Shown here: positions 9,563 to 18,202 of the stretch, one piece after another | How the letters are laid out: each line of letters opens with the position of its first letter | How positions within the stretch are numbered: the stretch's first letter is position 1 | Assembly (NCBI GenBank): GCA_903928115.1 | Contig: CAIYPP010000099.1 | Coordinates: forward strand, 1-62,655 | From: an uncultured Planctomycetota bacterium | GTDB lineage: Bacteria > Planctomycetota > UBA1135 > GCA-002686595 | Length of the DNA stretch: 62,655 nt | Reading direction: 5' to 3' | The notes under the pieces: model-generated | Told to the model about the DNA's origin: nothing | The model's database searches: none | What the model saw: only the letters and a program-made list of their open reading frames with translations | Made by a program: the position numbers and the translations under genes

Positions 9563-9796
9563 TCAGCCCTCGAAGGGCACGACCTCGAGGGCGCGCGCCT
9601 CGCCGTGGCGCACGGTCAGGCGGCAGCCGCGGACCTCGAGCTCGAGCACCCCGCCGAGGTCGGCCTTGCGGACGAGGCGGACCGCGGTGCCCGGCAGCAG
9701 GCCGAGCTCCATCAGGCGGCAACGGAAGGCCCGCTCGCCTCCGATGGAGACGAGGCGCGCGCGGGCGCCGGGCTGGAGCAGGTCGAGGGAGGTCAC
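9563..9796 (-). CDS. feoA: Ferrous iron transport protein A
   Basis: A 77-residue SH3-like FeoA domain that supports FeoB function at the inner membrane. It starts at GTG (9794-9796) with TSLDLLQPGARARLVSIGGE and contains the family pattern ...RLMELGLLPGTAVRLVRKA followed by G-x-L-x-L-x-V-R-G. The length is normal for a stand-alone FeoA. It is the first gene of the feoAB unit, and the Fur-like palindrome lies 22-38 bp upstream of its start. Confidence 0.93.
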   Translation of the reverse strand: MTSLDLLQPGARARLVSIGGERAFRCRLMELGLLPGTAVRLVRKADLGGVLELEVRGCRLTVRHGEARALEVVPFEG

Positions 9797-9817
9797 GTTG
9801 GAAGCTCTATCGGTCCG

Positions 9818-9834
9818 TTGAGACTGAATCTCAA
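9818..9834. promoter_or_regulatory. Fur-like operator upstream of feoAB
   Basis: TTGAGACTGAATCTCAA is a perfect 6-bp inverted repeat around 5 bp. Compared with the 7-1-7 Fur box core TGANAATNATTNTCA, the inner 15 bp (9819-9833) match 10 of 12 specified positions. It sits just upstream of feoA, the expected place for iron repression. The match and the context agree, but a related metalloregulator could use it instead. Confidence 0.55.
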
Positions 9835-9962
9835 TACCAAGAAAGTGTACCCCGCCCCGAGGCGCGCTGGGAAGTGGCCCCCCTGCGCAGGCCCTTCTAC
9901 GATCCTCGCCCCAGCCCGCGCCCCCGCCGCCGACACGCTCAGGAACCGGACTTCAACCCGCC

Positions 9963-10649
9963 ATGAACCCCAATCCCAAGGAAGTTGCAGGCCGTCGGGC
10001 TGCCGAGCTCGTTCGCTCCGGCATGACCGTGGGCCTCGGAACCGGCTCGACCGTCCACTTCACCCTGCTCGCGCTCGCCGAGCGCATCCGAGCCGAGGGC
10101 CTCGCGATCCGCGGCGTGCCCACCTCGCTCGACACCGAGCGCAAGGCGCTCGAGCTCGGCATCCCGCTCGTCCCGCTCGACGCGGTCGACTCGATCGACC
10201 TCACCATCGATGGAGCGGACGAGATCGATCCGCTCTTCTCGATGATCAAGGGCGGCGGCGGGGCGCTCCTGCGCGAGAAGGTGGTGGCCTCGATCTCGCG
10301 TCGCGAGGTCATCGTCGTCGGCCCCGAGAAGGTCGTGCAGCGGCTGGGCACGACGTTCGCGCTCCCAGTCGAGGTCGTCCCCTTCGCTCGGCCCGTGCTC
10401 GCGCGCCAGCTCGCGCGCCGCGGCTGCGAGCCGAAGCTCCGCACGGCGAAGGATGGCTCGCGTTACCTCACCGACAACGGCAACGAGATCCTCGATTGCC
10501 GGTTCCCCGACGGAATCGCCGACCCTGCGGGGCTCGAGCGCGAGCTCGACTTCCTGCCCGGCATCGTCGAGACGGGCCTGTTCATCGGCCTCGCCCACGT
10601 GCTGGTCATCGGTCACCCCGACGGGCGCGCCGAGGTGCGCGAGAAGTAG
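9963..10649 (+). CDS. rpiA: Ribose-5-phosphate isomerase A
   Basis: Interconverts ribose-5-phosphate and ribulose-5-phosphate in the pentose phosphate pathway, in the cytoplasm. The 228 residues match the RpiA family length. The phosphate-binding GLGTGSTVHF motif, the catalytic DGADEIDP motif and KGGGGALLREK are all present, as is LDCRF near the C-terminus. The ATG at 9963 gives MNPNPKEVAGRRAAELVRSG, a normal start. It is divergent from feoA and convergent with the cytochrome gene at 10735, with a strong hairpin between the stops. Confidence 0.96.
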   Translation: MNPNPKEVAGRRAAELVRSGMTVGLGTGSTVHFTLLALAERIRAEGLAIRGVPTSLDTERKALELGIPLVPLDAVDSIDLTIDGADEIDPLFSMIKGGGGALLREKVVASISRREVIVVGPEKVVQRLGTTFALPVEVVPFARPVLARQLARRGCEPKLRTAKDGSRYLTDNGNEILDCRFPDGIADPAGLERELDFLPGIVETGLFIGLAHVLVIGHPDGRAEVREK

Positions 10650-10673
10650 CCGCGCGCTCGAGCGCGAAACACA

Positions 10674-10713
10674 CAGGGCCGGTCGAAGTCCGCGCGGACT
10701 CCGACCGGCCCTG
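10674..10713. terminator. Strong hairpin between convergent rpiA and cytochrome genes
   Basis: CAGGGCCGGTCG (10674-10685) pairs perfectly with CGACCGGCCCTG (10702-10713), and the interior AGTCC/GGACT pairs as well. It is symmetrical, so it can act on both converging transcripts. No T-tract follows on either strand, so termination is inferred from position and stability. Confidence 0.55.
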
Positions 10714-10734
10714 CACGTGCGAGTGCTGCGCCTT

Positions 10735-13641
10735 CTAGAGGCTCTCGATGTAGGCGAGCAGCGCCTCGATGTCCGCGTTGACGTTGGCGCTCGAGAGGTT
10801 CACTTGCACCTTCGAGGCGCCCGCGTGGAACTGCTCGTGCCCGCGCACGTCGTGGAACTCATTGAAGAACTTGTTCATCCCCGGCAGTGCAGGGCCGGTG
10901 TAGGCCGGACTGCCATAGACGTTGCTGATGGCCTGAGCCTCGGGGTCGAGGATCGTGCGCAGCGAGTACGCGACATGGTCGTGGAAGTACGGCGCGGTCG
11001 AGAACACGCCGAGCTTCGTCGGGATCGAGAACGAGCGCTGATCGCGCTGGAACGTCTTGCGCGGACTGTTCGGATCCGCGGGATTGATCGGGCAGGGGTA
11101 GCTGTTGGGATCGTCGCGCTGGAACGGATCGTTGCGGTCGCGATTCATCGGCGCGTAGGTCTCGACGTCGTTGTAGCCGTCCGAGTTGCGGTCGGGATCG
11201 GGGATGCCGTCGTTGTTGAAGTCGATGTTCACGCCGCTGTTGATGTTGCGCACGTTGAGCGCGACGAGGTTCGCCTGCAGCGAGAAGCAGGTGGGATCCT
11301 GCGTCCCGAGGTTCTCGCCGTCGGTGAGCGTCGGGTCGATGAAGTCGGCCGTGAAGCCGCGCGGCGCGCCCGACGACGGATCCGTCATTGGGTGGCACAC
11401 GAAGCAGCCCGCGTGGCGCAGGGTCGGGTTCAAGCCCGTGTTGTTCTCGCCGAAGAACAGGTCGCGGCCGAGCTCGGCGAGCGCCGAGCGCTGGCCCGTG
11501 ACCGGATCGAGGTGCGGGTTCAGCGGGACCGGCGTGATGTTGTGCGCGTCGATCATCGCCTGCTGCTCCGCATCCGAGAAGACGCCGTGGCCGCCGTTCT
11601 CGCCGCCGAACATCGGGCCGGTCTCACCGAGGTTGAGGCGGACGCCCTTCCAAAGGAGCAGGCCGGTGCCGAGCGAGCCACCGTAGGTCGGCATCGTGCT
11701 GCGCGGTCCCTGCGGACGCTGCCAGACGTGTCCGTCCTCGCCGCCCTCGAAGTGGCACGAGGCGCACGAGTTGTTCCAGCCGCCGATGTCGCCGGGCGCG
11801 CCCGTCGTCTGGCCGCGCGAGGCGTCCTCGAAGATCTCTTCGCCGAGGATCTGCGACGCCGTGAGCTGATCGGGGCCGAGCAGCGTCGGGATCTGCGCGC
11901 GTTCCTTGGTGATCGTGCGCGCCTGCCAGTCGACGCGCAGCACGGACAGCGTGCGCGTCAGCTCGTTCATCACGTACACGAGCGCGTCGTCGTTCGACGT
12001 CGTCGCGTCGGCCGCGAGCGCCATGCCGATCGGCAGGTCGCCGAGCGCCGTCGTCGTGTCGAGCGCGGGGCGCTCCACGAAGTTCACGCGCGGCGGGAAC
12101 ACGGTCGCGAGGTGCAGGTTCGAGCCGCTGACCTCGTAGAGGAACAGGTCCTCCGAGCCGCGGTTCAAGAGCAGCGCGCGGTCGCCCGCCGCGTTGTAGG
12201 CCACCTTGCCGGGATGGCCCGCGCGGTGCCCGAGCTTGTTCTGGCCGGTGCCGTTGCGCTCGAAGCGCACGCGCAGGCCGTTCGAGAAGTGCGAGGGCGC
12301 GCCCGCGGTGAAGAACACCGCCTGCGCCGTCGTGACCTCGTCGCGCAGGCTCGCGCGCAGCGGGATCGGTACGCTCACCACGCCGCTCGGCGGGATCGGG
12401 AGCGCGCGGCGCGGTTGCACGTACTGCGTGCCGAGGGCGCCGTGGGAGAGCGCGGTCTCCGTGCCGAGGTACACGAAGCCCGTCTGGCCCGGCGCCATGC
12501 CGGTCACCACGAGCTGCAGCGTGCCGCCCGTGACGGGCTCGCCGAGACCGCCGATCGTCGCGCGGCCCACCGCAGTGCTCGCGCCTTGTCCGAACACGCC
12601 GAACTCCGCGGGCGTGACGTCGTCCGAGAGCTCGTTGTGCAGGCGCCGCGACTGGTCGCCCGCCGCGCCGTAGCTGCCAGCCGCGGCGTCGATCACCGTG
12701 AGCGCCGGGTACACGCGGTTGGCGTAGTCGCCGGGGAACCACGCGGGATACGACGTGAAGTTCACGTCGTGGTTGATGTTGTGCAGGAGGTGCGGCACGA
12801 GCGCGCGCGAGCCGTCCGGCGAGAGCGCGAGGTCGTCGAGGAAGCGCGGCTGGCCTTGGCTCGCGAGCGTTTGGACCGGCGTCGGGTTGAAGAACGGGTC
12901 GAACGGGTAGTCGTCGACGCTGATCTTGTCGGAGAGCACGAGTCCCGTCGGATCGCCGTTCGCGTCGAGCGTGACGTCGAGCACCGACACCCACGGCGAG
13001 CGGTTGTGCGTGACGTACAGGCGCGCGCTGTCGGCGCGGATCGTCACGGCGCGCGGCTCACCCAAGTCCGCCATCCCGTCGCGGTCGCTGTCGACCTGCG
13101 CGATCGTGTAGGGCGCCGGGATGTGGTTCGTGTCCCACAGATACTCGAGCTCGGCGCCGAGGCCGAGGTTCGAGGTGCGGAAGAGCTTCACCGTTCCTGA
13201 GCGCAGCGCCGTGACCGCGAAGTAGCGGCCGTTGGGTGCCATGGCGAGGCCGCAGGGCTCGGTGCCGACCTGCGTCAGCGTCGACACGACGTTCTTCGTC
13301 GCCGTGTCGATCACGCTCACGGAGCCGCGGATCGAGGCCGCGCCGAAGCCGGTGATCTCGCTCGCGGTGATCGGGATGTTGCCGCGCTGGTTGGCGACGT
13401 AGACGCGCGAGCCATCGAGGCTGAAGGCGAGAGCGCGCGGGCGCACGCCGACGTGAATCTCGTGCGTGGCGACGCCGCTCTGGGCGTTGATCACGGAGAC
13501 CGAGTCGTTGTCGCGGTTGCAGACCCAAACTTGGCCGGGAACCTGCGGGTGCACGGCGACGGCGCTCGTCTGCGCGTGCTGCGCTTGCGAGGCGGGCGCG
13601 AGCAGCAGGGCTGCAAGCGCGAGGCGGGGCGTGAAGATCAT
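10735..13641 (-). CDS. Secreted beta-propeller / dihaem cytochrome c fusion protein
   Basis: A 968-residue exported protein. The start MIFTPRLALAALLLAPASQA is a signal peptide; another ATG lies three codons upstream at 13650. The N-terminal 550 residues hold YVTN-type propeller repeats (for example QVWVCNRDNDSVSVINAQSG and SRVYVANQRGNIPI). Two c-type haem sites follow, CASCH near residue 625 and CFVCH near residue 745, in the arrangement of dihaem peroxidase/MauG-like proteins. Asp-rich DSDRDGMADLG and DFNNDGIPDPDRNSDG stretches look like calcium-binding dockerin or thrombospondin-3-type loops. It is probably a periplasmic electron-transfer or surface redox protein; the substrate is unknown. 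It is divergent from fliK. Confidence 0.8.
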   Translation of the reverse strand: MIFTPRLALAALLLAPASQAQHAQTSAVAVHPQVPGQVWVCNRDNDSVSVINAQSGVATHEIHVGVRPRALAFSLDGSRVYVANQRGNIPITASEITGFGAASIRGSVSVIDTATKNVVSTLTQVGTEPCGLAMAPNGRYFAVTALRSGTVKLFRTSNLGLGAELEYLWDTNHIPAPYTIAQVDSDRDGMADLGEPRAVTIRADSARLYVTHNRSPWVSVLDVTLDANGDPTGLVLSDKISVDDYPFDPFFNPTPVQTLASQGQPRFLDDLALSPDGSRALVPHLLHNINHDVNFTSYPAWFPGDYANRVYPALTVIDAAAGSYGAAGDQSRRLHNELSDDVTPAEFGVFGQGASTAVGRATIGGLGEPVTGGTLQLVVTGMAPGQTGFVYLGTETALSHGALGTQYVQPRRALPIPPSGVVSVPIPLRASLRDEVTTAQAVFFTAGAPSHFSNGLRVRFERNGTGQNKLGHRAGHPGKVAYNAAGDRALLLNRGSEDLFLYEVSGSNLHLATVFPPRVNFVERPALDTTTALGDLPIGMALAADATTSNDDALVYVMNELTRTLSVLRVDWQARTITKERAQIPTLLGPDQLTASQILGEEIFEDASRGQTTGAPGDIGGWNNSCASCHFEGGEDGHVWQRPQGPRSTMPTYGGSLGTGLLLWKGVRLNLGETGPMFGGENGGHGVFSDAEQQAMIDAHNITPVPLNPHLDPVTGQRSALAELGRDLFFGENNTGLNPTLRHAGCFVCHPMTDPSSGAPRGFTADFIDPTLTDGENLGTQDPTCFSLQANLVALNVRNINSGVNIDFNNDGIPDPDRNSDGYNDVETYAPMNRDRNDPFQRDDPNSYPCPINPADPNSPRKTFQRDQRSFSIPTKLGVFSTAPYFHDHVAYSLRTILDPEAQAISNVYGSPAYTGPALPGMNKFFNEFHDVRGHEQFHAGASKVQVNLSSANVNADIEALLAYIESL

Positions 13642-13932
13642 GGGGCGCATTCGTGGAGACGAGGGCTCCCGCGCGATCCCTCGGTCGGAATCCGAGGTGG
13701 CGACCGCGCGCGAGATGGGGCGCAGTTCCGAGGTGCGCGCCATCCCCGTCAAGGCTAACGGACGAGCCCGCGCTTCGGGCAGTTCCCCCGCCAAGTGCGT
13801 AGGGACTCGGCGGCTCGGAGCGGGACGCGCGGGGGCAGCTTTTTCCGGTAGTTCCTGGCTGCATGCAGACGAAATTTCCGTCCGCTCCGTCCTGAAGCTC
13901 TCCCGAGGGGCTCTGGCGTGGGGTTCCCTGCT

Positions 13933-13948
13933 TGGCATCGGTGTTGCT
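13933..13948 (+). promoter_or_regulatory. Sigma-54 promoter of fliK-flgD-flgE
   Basis: TGGCAT-N5-TTGCT has the GG and GC dinucleotides in the exact -24/-12 spacing of sigma-54 promoters (consensus TGGCAC-N5-TTGCW). The predicted transcription start is about 13959, only 4 nt before the fliK ATG at 13963. The 13642-13962 interval between the divergent cytochrome gene and fliK holds this site and no gene that I can support. Confidence 0.72.
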
Positions 13949-13962
13949 CCGAGGTTCCCGCG

Positions 13963-15093
13963 ATGCAGAGCGGCAACACGAGCGGAATTGGCCTGAATTC
14001 GGCCGCGAGCGCCCCCTTCGGTGCCTCGGAAGCCCAGCGTCCGCAGGGCGACGGTCCGCGCTTTGCCGAGGCCTTGGAGGAGCGCCGTGCCGCCCGTCGC
14101 GAGCGAGCGGCCGAGCGGCACGCCGAGGCTCGGGCCGAGCGCGGAGCCGAGGCCGCGCGCGTCCAAAAGCACGAACAGTCGGCCAAAACGGCGCAGGCTC
14201 ACGAGGAGCGAGCCGAGACTCCGCAGCGCGAAGCGCAGGAGCCGCGCGCCGACGCGCAGACCCGTGCGAACGAAACTCGCGAGCCGTCGGCGTCCAAGTC
14301 CGCAGCCGATGGCGCCGCTCCGTCGGCCGCACAAGCGGTCGACGAGCTCGCGCAGCAACTCACCGCACCGACCGCGGCCGCAGCCGCGAAGCCAGCGAAC
14401 GCGCAAGCTGCCAGCGCGCCGATGCCGTGGCTCTCGGCGCTTCCGCAGTCCGCGCCCGACCTCGCGCTCGCGCTGGAGCTCGGCGGCGAGAGCTTCTCTC
14501 CTGCGCTGACCGAAGGTGAGCTCGCGTCCACGGCCACGAATCCTGCCCCCGCGCGCGGCGGCGCCGTCGCGCAGGGAGTGGAGTCCAACGCACCGCTCGC
14601 CAGCGGAGACGTCGCTTCGCGCCCCGCAGAGGGCAAGCCCGAGGTCGCCTCGACCCGCGAGAGCGCGCCGAAAGAGCCGCCGGTCAGCCCCGAGCGCGCC
14701 GCGGCGATGCTGCGCCAGATCCGCGTGCAGCTTCACCCCGGGCTGCGCGAAGCGCTGATCCAGCTCGAGCCGCGCGAACTCGGTCGCATTTCGATCAAGG
14801 TCGCCGTGCGCGGCGAGGCCGCCCACGCGGAGTTGCGCGTGTCGAAGCGCTCGGCCCTCGAAGCTCTCGAACGCTCGCTGCCCGAGCTGCGCGCCGCACT
14901 CGAACGCGCGGGTCTCGGCGGCGGCGAGCTCACGCTGCAGCTCGACCTCAGCGAGCGCGGCGGTCGGGAAGAAAGTTCCGCACCGGCGCGTTCTTTCCGC
15001 TCGGGTCCCGTCGATGCACCGCTCCCGCGCGCGCTCGTGAGCGCGCTCCAGCGCCGCGTCCCCAGCTCCGATGGCGTGGACACCTACGCCTGA
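13963..15093 (+). CDS. fliK: Flagellar hook-length control protein
   Basis: Controls hook length and the switch of export specificity in the flagellar type III system. The 376 residues start at ATG 13963 (MQSGNTSGIGLNSAASAPFG). The N-terminal 240 residues are Ala/Glu/Arg-rich, low in complexity and likely disordered, as expected for the ruler part. The C-terminal Flg_hook domain (about 250-340) contains LHPGLREALIQLEPRELGRI and ISIKVAVRGEAAHAELRV, the conserved L-x-P-x-x-L-G motif region. flgD follows 19 bp downstream and then flgE, the usual fliK-flgD-flgE order. A sigma-54 site lies directly upstream. Confidence 0.88.
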   Translation: MQSGNTSGIGLNSAASAPFGASEAQRPQGDGPRFAEALEERRAARRERAAERHAEARAERGAEAARVQKHEQSAKTAQAHEERAETPQREAQEPRADAQTRANETREPSASKSAADGAAPSAAQAVDELAQQLTAPTAAAAAKPANAQAASAPMPWLSALPQSAPDLALALELGGESFSPALTEGELASTATNPAPARGGAVAQGVESNAPLASGDVASRPAEGKPEVASTRESAPKEPPVSPERAAAMLRQIRVQLHPGLREALIQLEPRELGRISIKVAVRGEAAHAELRVSKRSALEALERSLPELRAALERAGLGGGELTLQLDLSERGGREESSAPARSFRSGPVDAPLPRALVSALQRRVPSSDGVDTYA

Positions 15094-15112
15094 AAAAACC
15101 GCAGGAAAACCC

Positions 15113-15553
15113 ATGCAGATCCCCGGCATCAGCTCGCAAGACCCGCTCTCGCTCTCCGGCGCTCCGCAGTCGGCGCTCGGCAAGGACGCCTTCATGTCCC
15201 TGCTCGTGACGCAGATGAAGAACCAAGACCCGATGGAGCCGACCAAGAACGAGGAGATGCTCGCGCAGCTCGCGCAGTTCCAGTCCTTGGAAGAGATGAG
15301 CGAGCTCAACGACAACATCGTCGGCCTCGCGGTGCTGCAGCAGTCGAACGCGGTGCTCGAGCAGCTGACGAGCTCCAGCGCGCTGATCGGCAAGGACGTG
15401 CGCTACGTCGACCCCGAGACGGAGGTCGAGACGTGGGGCAAGGTCGACGCCGTGCGCATCGAAGATGGCCTCGCCCAGCTGCAGATCGGCGGCAAGAACG
15501 TGCCGCTCGCCAACATCCTCGAGATCGGTGCTCCGCCCGCCCCCACGGCCTGA
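15113..15553 (+). CDS. flgD: Flagellar hook assembly (capping) protein
   Basis: Forms the scaffold cap at the tip of the growing hook. The 146 residues start at ATG 15113 (MQIPGISSQDPLSLSG). The conserved N-terminal FlgD signature is clear: LGKDAFMSLLVTQMKNQDPM, then PTKNEEMLAQLAQFQSLEEM. The C-terminal part, VGKDVRYVDP-like (here ALIGKDVRYVDPETEVETWG), is short, and the FlgD Tudor/FnIII region found in longer homologues is reduced. An upstream in-frame ATG at 15071 overlaps the fliK end and is less likely. It is part of the fliK-flgD-flgE unit. Confidence 0.93.
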   Translation: MQIPGISSQDPLSLSGAPQSALGKDAFMSLLVTQMKNQDPMEPTKNEEMLAQLAQFQSLEEMSELNDNIVGLAVLQQSNAVLEQLTSSSALIGKDVRYVDPETEVETWGKVDAVRIEDGLAQLQIGGKNVPLANILEIGAPPAPTA

Positions 15554-15604
15554 TCGCGCGTCCCTTTCTCCAACGAACACGCCTTTTCCAACACGCCACA
15601 CACC

Positions 15605-17527
15605 ATGCCCAGCGCCCTCTTCGCCGCCCTCTCGGGCCTGCAAGCCCACGAGAACTGGATCTCGGTCATCGGTAACAACCTCTCCAACGCCAACACGCCC
15701 GGCTACAAGACCGCGCGCGCGGTGTTCAGCGACCAGTTCAGCCAGACGCTGCGCTACGCCTCGCTCCCCTCGGGCAGCCTCGGCGGGCGCAACCCGATGC
15801 AGATGGGTCTCGGCGTGCAGCTCTCGGACATCGGCCGCGACTTCAATCAAGGCGCACTCGCCAACACGGGCCGAACCTTCGACCTCGCGCTGAACGGCCG
15901 CGGTCACTTCATGGTCTCGGACGGCTCCAGCACGCTGTACACGCGCGTCGGCACCTTCGGCCTCGATGCGACGAGCCGTCTCGTCGACCAGCGCACGGGC
16001 TTCCGCGTGCTCGGCACCAACGGCCAGCCGATCGACCTCGACACGACCTCGCTGTTTCCGCCGTCGCAAACGGGCGCGATCAGCTTCGCGGGCAACCTTC
16101 CGGCGACGGTGAGCGGCCCCCTCGCGCAAGTGCTCACGACCTCCGCCGCGCTCAAGCAGGGCACCTCGGCCTCGCTCACGGGCTCGAACGCGACGAACGC
16201 GTTCAACGTCCCGGTCGGCGAGACGTGGACGATGGAGATCCTTCTCGACGGTGGCGCGCCGATGACGGTCTCGCTCGCGGGTCAAGCTGCGCCGTACACC
16301 GCGCAGGACGTGGCGAACGCGATCAACGCGCAGACGACCGGCATCACCGCAACCGACAACGGCGGCGCCGTGCAAATCACCTCCGACCGCACGGGTGCGG
16401 CACGCACGCTGAAGCTCGCGTCGGGTACGAGCGGTCAGGACCTCACGTCGCTGCTCGGGCTCTCGCTCAACCAAGTGAGCGGCAGCGAAAGCACCGCCGC
16501 GACCACGACGGGCCTCAACCAGCTGCCGTCGAACCTCGTCGACTACGCCGATGGCGACGTGATCGAGATCGCTGGCGTCGATGCCGACGGTTCCAGTGTG
16601 CTCGCGTCCTTCGTGTACGGTGCTGCGAACGACGGCACGACGGTGGGGGACTTGCTCGCGTTCATCGACAACGCCTTCCCCAACGGCACGCCCGCCTTCG
16701 ATCCGGCCACGGGTCAGATCACGATGACGGCCGACACGACCGGACCGTCGAGCCTGTCGCTCACGCTGCGCGACCAGAGCGGCGTCGGCCGCACGGACTG
16801 GCCGCAGCACGCGCTGATCACGACCACGGCGGGCACGGGCCCCGACCGCGCGACGACCTCGATCGAGGTGTTCGACTCCGCGGGTACGTCGCACACGGTC
16901 ACGCTGACCTTCGAGCGCCAAGACGACGGCTCGTGGAACGTCGTGCCGAGCTCGAGCGACGGAACGGTGTCGGGTCTCGTCACGGGCCTGCGCTTCAACT
17001 CGAACGGCTCGATCGCCTCGCTTCCGACGACGTCGAGCTTCCAAGTGCAATTTCCCGGACAGAGTGCGCAGACCGTCACGGTCGACTTCGGCACGCCGGG
17101 CCTGTTCGACGGCGTCACGCAATTCGGTCAGGCGGCGAGTGTGTTCGCCGACCAGCAGGACGGCTACGGCGTCGGCGAGCTCTCGAACATCTCGGTCAAC
17201 TCCGACGGCGACATCCAGGGCTTCTACACCAACGGCCAGATCCAAGTGCTCGGCGAGCTCGGCATCGCGACCTTCGTCAACGACAACGGCCTGCGCGAAG
17301 TCGGCGACAACCTGTGGGCCGAGACGCCGAACTCCGGCGTTCGAACGGTCTCCAAGGGTGCGCAGGGCAAGGCGGGTCAGGTGACGGGCGGCGCGCTCGA
17401 AGGCTCGAACGTCTCGGTCGCCGAGGAGTTCGTGCGCCTGATCGAGGCCCAGCGCGGCTTCCAAGCGAACGCGCGCGTGATCACCACGACCGACGAGGTC
17501 TTGGCCGAGCTCGTCAACCTGCTCTAG
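15605..17527 (+). CDS. flgE: Flagellar hook protein
   Basis: The main structural protein of the flagellar hook. The 640 residues are clearly longer than the roughly 400 of enterobacterial FlgE. The N-terminal rod/hook motif is present (ALFAALSGLQAHENWISVIG, then NNLSNANTPGYKT), as is the C-terminal coiled-coil motif ending in QANARVITTTDEVLAELVNL. The extra length lies in the middle, about 170-430, where Thr/Ser/Gly-rich beta segments are inserted, as in other large FlgE proteins. The last gene of the fliK-flgD-flgE unit; a GC-rich hairpin follows. Confidence 0.95.
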   Translation: MPSALFAALSGLQAHENWISVIGNNLSNANTPGYKTARAVFSDQFSQTLRYASLPSGSLGGRNPMQMGLGVQLSDIGRDFNQGALANTGRTFDLALNGRGHFMVSDGSSTLYTRVGTFGLDATSRLVDQRTGFRVLGTNGQPIDLDTTSLFPPSQTGAISFAGNLPATVSGPLAQVLTTSAALKQGTSASLTGSNATNAFNVPVGETWTMEILLDGGAPMTVSLAGQAAPYTAQDVANAINAQTTGITATDNGGAVQITSDRTGAARTLKLASGTSGQDLTSLLGLSLNQVSGSESTAATTTGLNQLPSNLVDYADGDVIEIAGVDADGSSVLASFVYGAANDGTTVGDLLAFIDNAFPNGTPAFDPATGQITMTADTTGPSSLSLTLRDQSGVGRTDWPQHALITTTAGTGPDRATTSIEVFDSAGTSHTVTLTFERQDDGSWNVVPSSSDGTVSGLVTGLRFNSNGSIASLPTTSSFQVQFPGQSAQTVTVDFGTPGLFDGVTQFGQAASVFADQQDGYGVGELSNISVNSDGDIQGFYTNGQIQVLGELGIATFVNDNGLREVGDNLWAETPNSGVRTVSKGAQGKAGQVTGGALEGSNVSVAEEFVRLIEAQRGFQANARVITTTDEVLAELVNLL

Positions 17528-17547
17528 ATCTGAGCGGAGCTCGTCGT

Positions 17548-17582
17548 CGCGGCGCTCGCAGGCTCGTCCCGCGGGCGCCGCG
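17548..17582 (+). terminator. GC-rich hairpin after flgE
   Basis: CGCGGCGCTCGC (17548-17559) pairs with GCGGGCGCCGCG (17571-17582) across an 11-nt loop, with one wobble or mismatch. There is no T-tract, so it may only stabilise or attenuate the fliK-flgD-flgE transcript. Confidence 0.35.
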
Positions 17583-17686
17583 CTGCACAGGCCTACGATC
17601 TTGTTCGCATGAGAGATTGGGAGGATCGGGGCCAGAATGCTGCTGCGCCTCCTACCCCGACACATTTCCCTCGAAGAGAGTTTGCG

Positions 17687-18025
17687 ATGCGAGTCCTCCT
17701 CCGTTCCCCGCACGTCACCATCGAGCAAGACCAACGCGCCGAGATCGCGGAATCCGTCCGCGTCGCGCTCGCCCACGTCGAAAGCCGCGTGGTCTCGGTG
17801 CAGATCTTGATCGACGACAACAACGGCCCGAAGGGCGGCGTCGACAAGCGCTGCGAGTGCGTTGCCAACTGCGGCAAGCTCGGCGTGCTGCGCGTCGATG
17901 CGACCTCGGCGGACCTGAAGAAGGCCGTCAACGCCGCCGTGACCAAGCTGCGCCGCGCCGCGGAGCATGCCGTCGACCAGAAGCGCGGCGTCCGCAAGGC
18001 GAAGGTCAGCCACCGCCGCGCCTGA
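17687..18025 (+). CDS. hpf: HPF/RaiA-type ribosome hibernation factor
   Basis: A 112-residue short-form ribosome hibernation protein that binds the 30S decoding region. ATG 17687 was chosen because GAAGAGAG lies 7 bp upstream and the domain starts there (MRVLLRSPHVTIEQDQRAEI). The family core with D-x-N-G-P-K-G-G-V-D-K-R-C is visible, followed by the helix SADLKKAVNAAVTKLRRAAE. Three cysteines in RCECVANCGKLG are unusual where most members have a beta strand. It stands alone between two flagellar units, with its own terminator. Confidence 0.8.
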   Translation: MRVLLRSPHVTIEQDQRAEIAESVRVALAHVESRVVSVQILIDDNNGPKGGVDKRCECVANCGKLGVLRVDATSADLKKAVNAAVTKLRRAAEHAVDQKRGVRKAKVSHRRA

Positions 18026-18048
18026 GATCTCTCAGGCCGCGGCGACCC

Positions 18049-18105
18049 CCGCACGGCTCCGTGGGATGGCGAGCGCCATCCGGCGGGGCCGTGCGGTCGT
18101 TTTTT
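18049..18105 (+). terminator. Rho-independent terminator after hpf
   Basis: A two-tier stem: CCGCACGGC (18049-18057) pairs with GCCGTGCGG (18088-18096), and inside it GGATGGC (18064-18070) pairs with GCCATCC (18075-18081). Six T residues follow at 18100-18105. It separates hpf from the flgF unit. Confidence 0.85.
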
Positions 18106-18202
18106 CCGGGTTTCCCGCCCTAGGGACGCCCGGCGAGGCCCCGCACGGGGTGGGGGGGCGGAGGCCGCGGCTCGGTCGTTGGCGCTCAGGGTCTTGAGAG
18201 AA

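Noticed and set aside
6185-10738. 1517-aa open frame on the plus strand
   Set aside because: It runs antisense to ogt, feoB and feoA and out of frame with rpiA; no motifs, typical GC-rich shadow.
13779-13795. Another sigma-54-like site (GGGCAG...CCGCC)
   Set aside because: GG/GC spacing fits but the -24 T and the -12 TT are absent; the site at 13933 is far better.
14948-18013. 1021-aa open frame on the minus strand over flgD-flgE-hpf
   Set aside because: Antisense shadow of well-identified flagellar genes.
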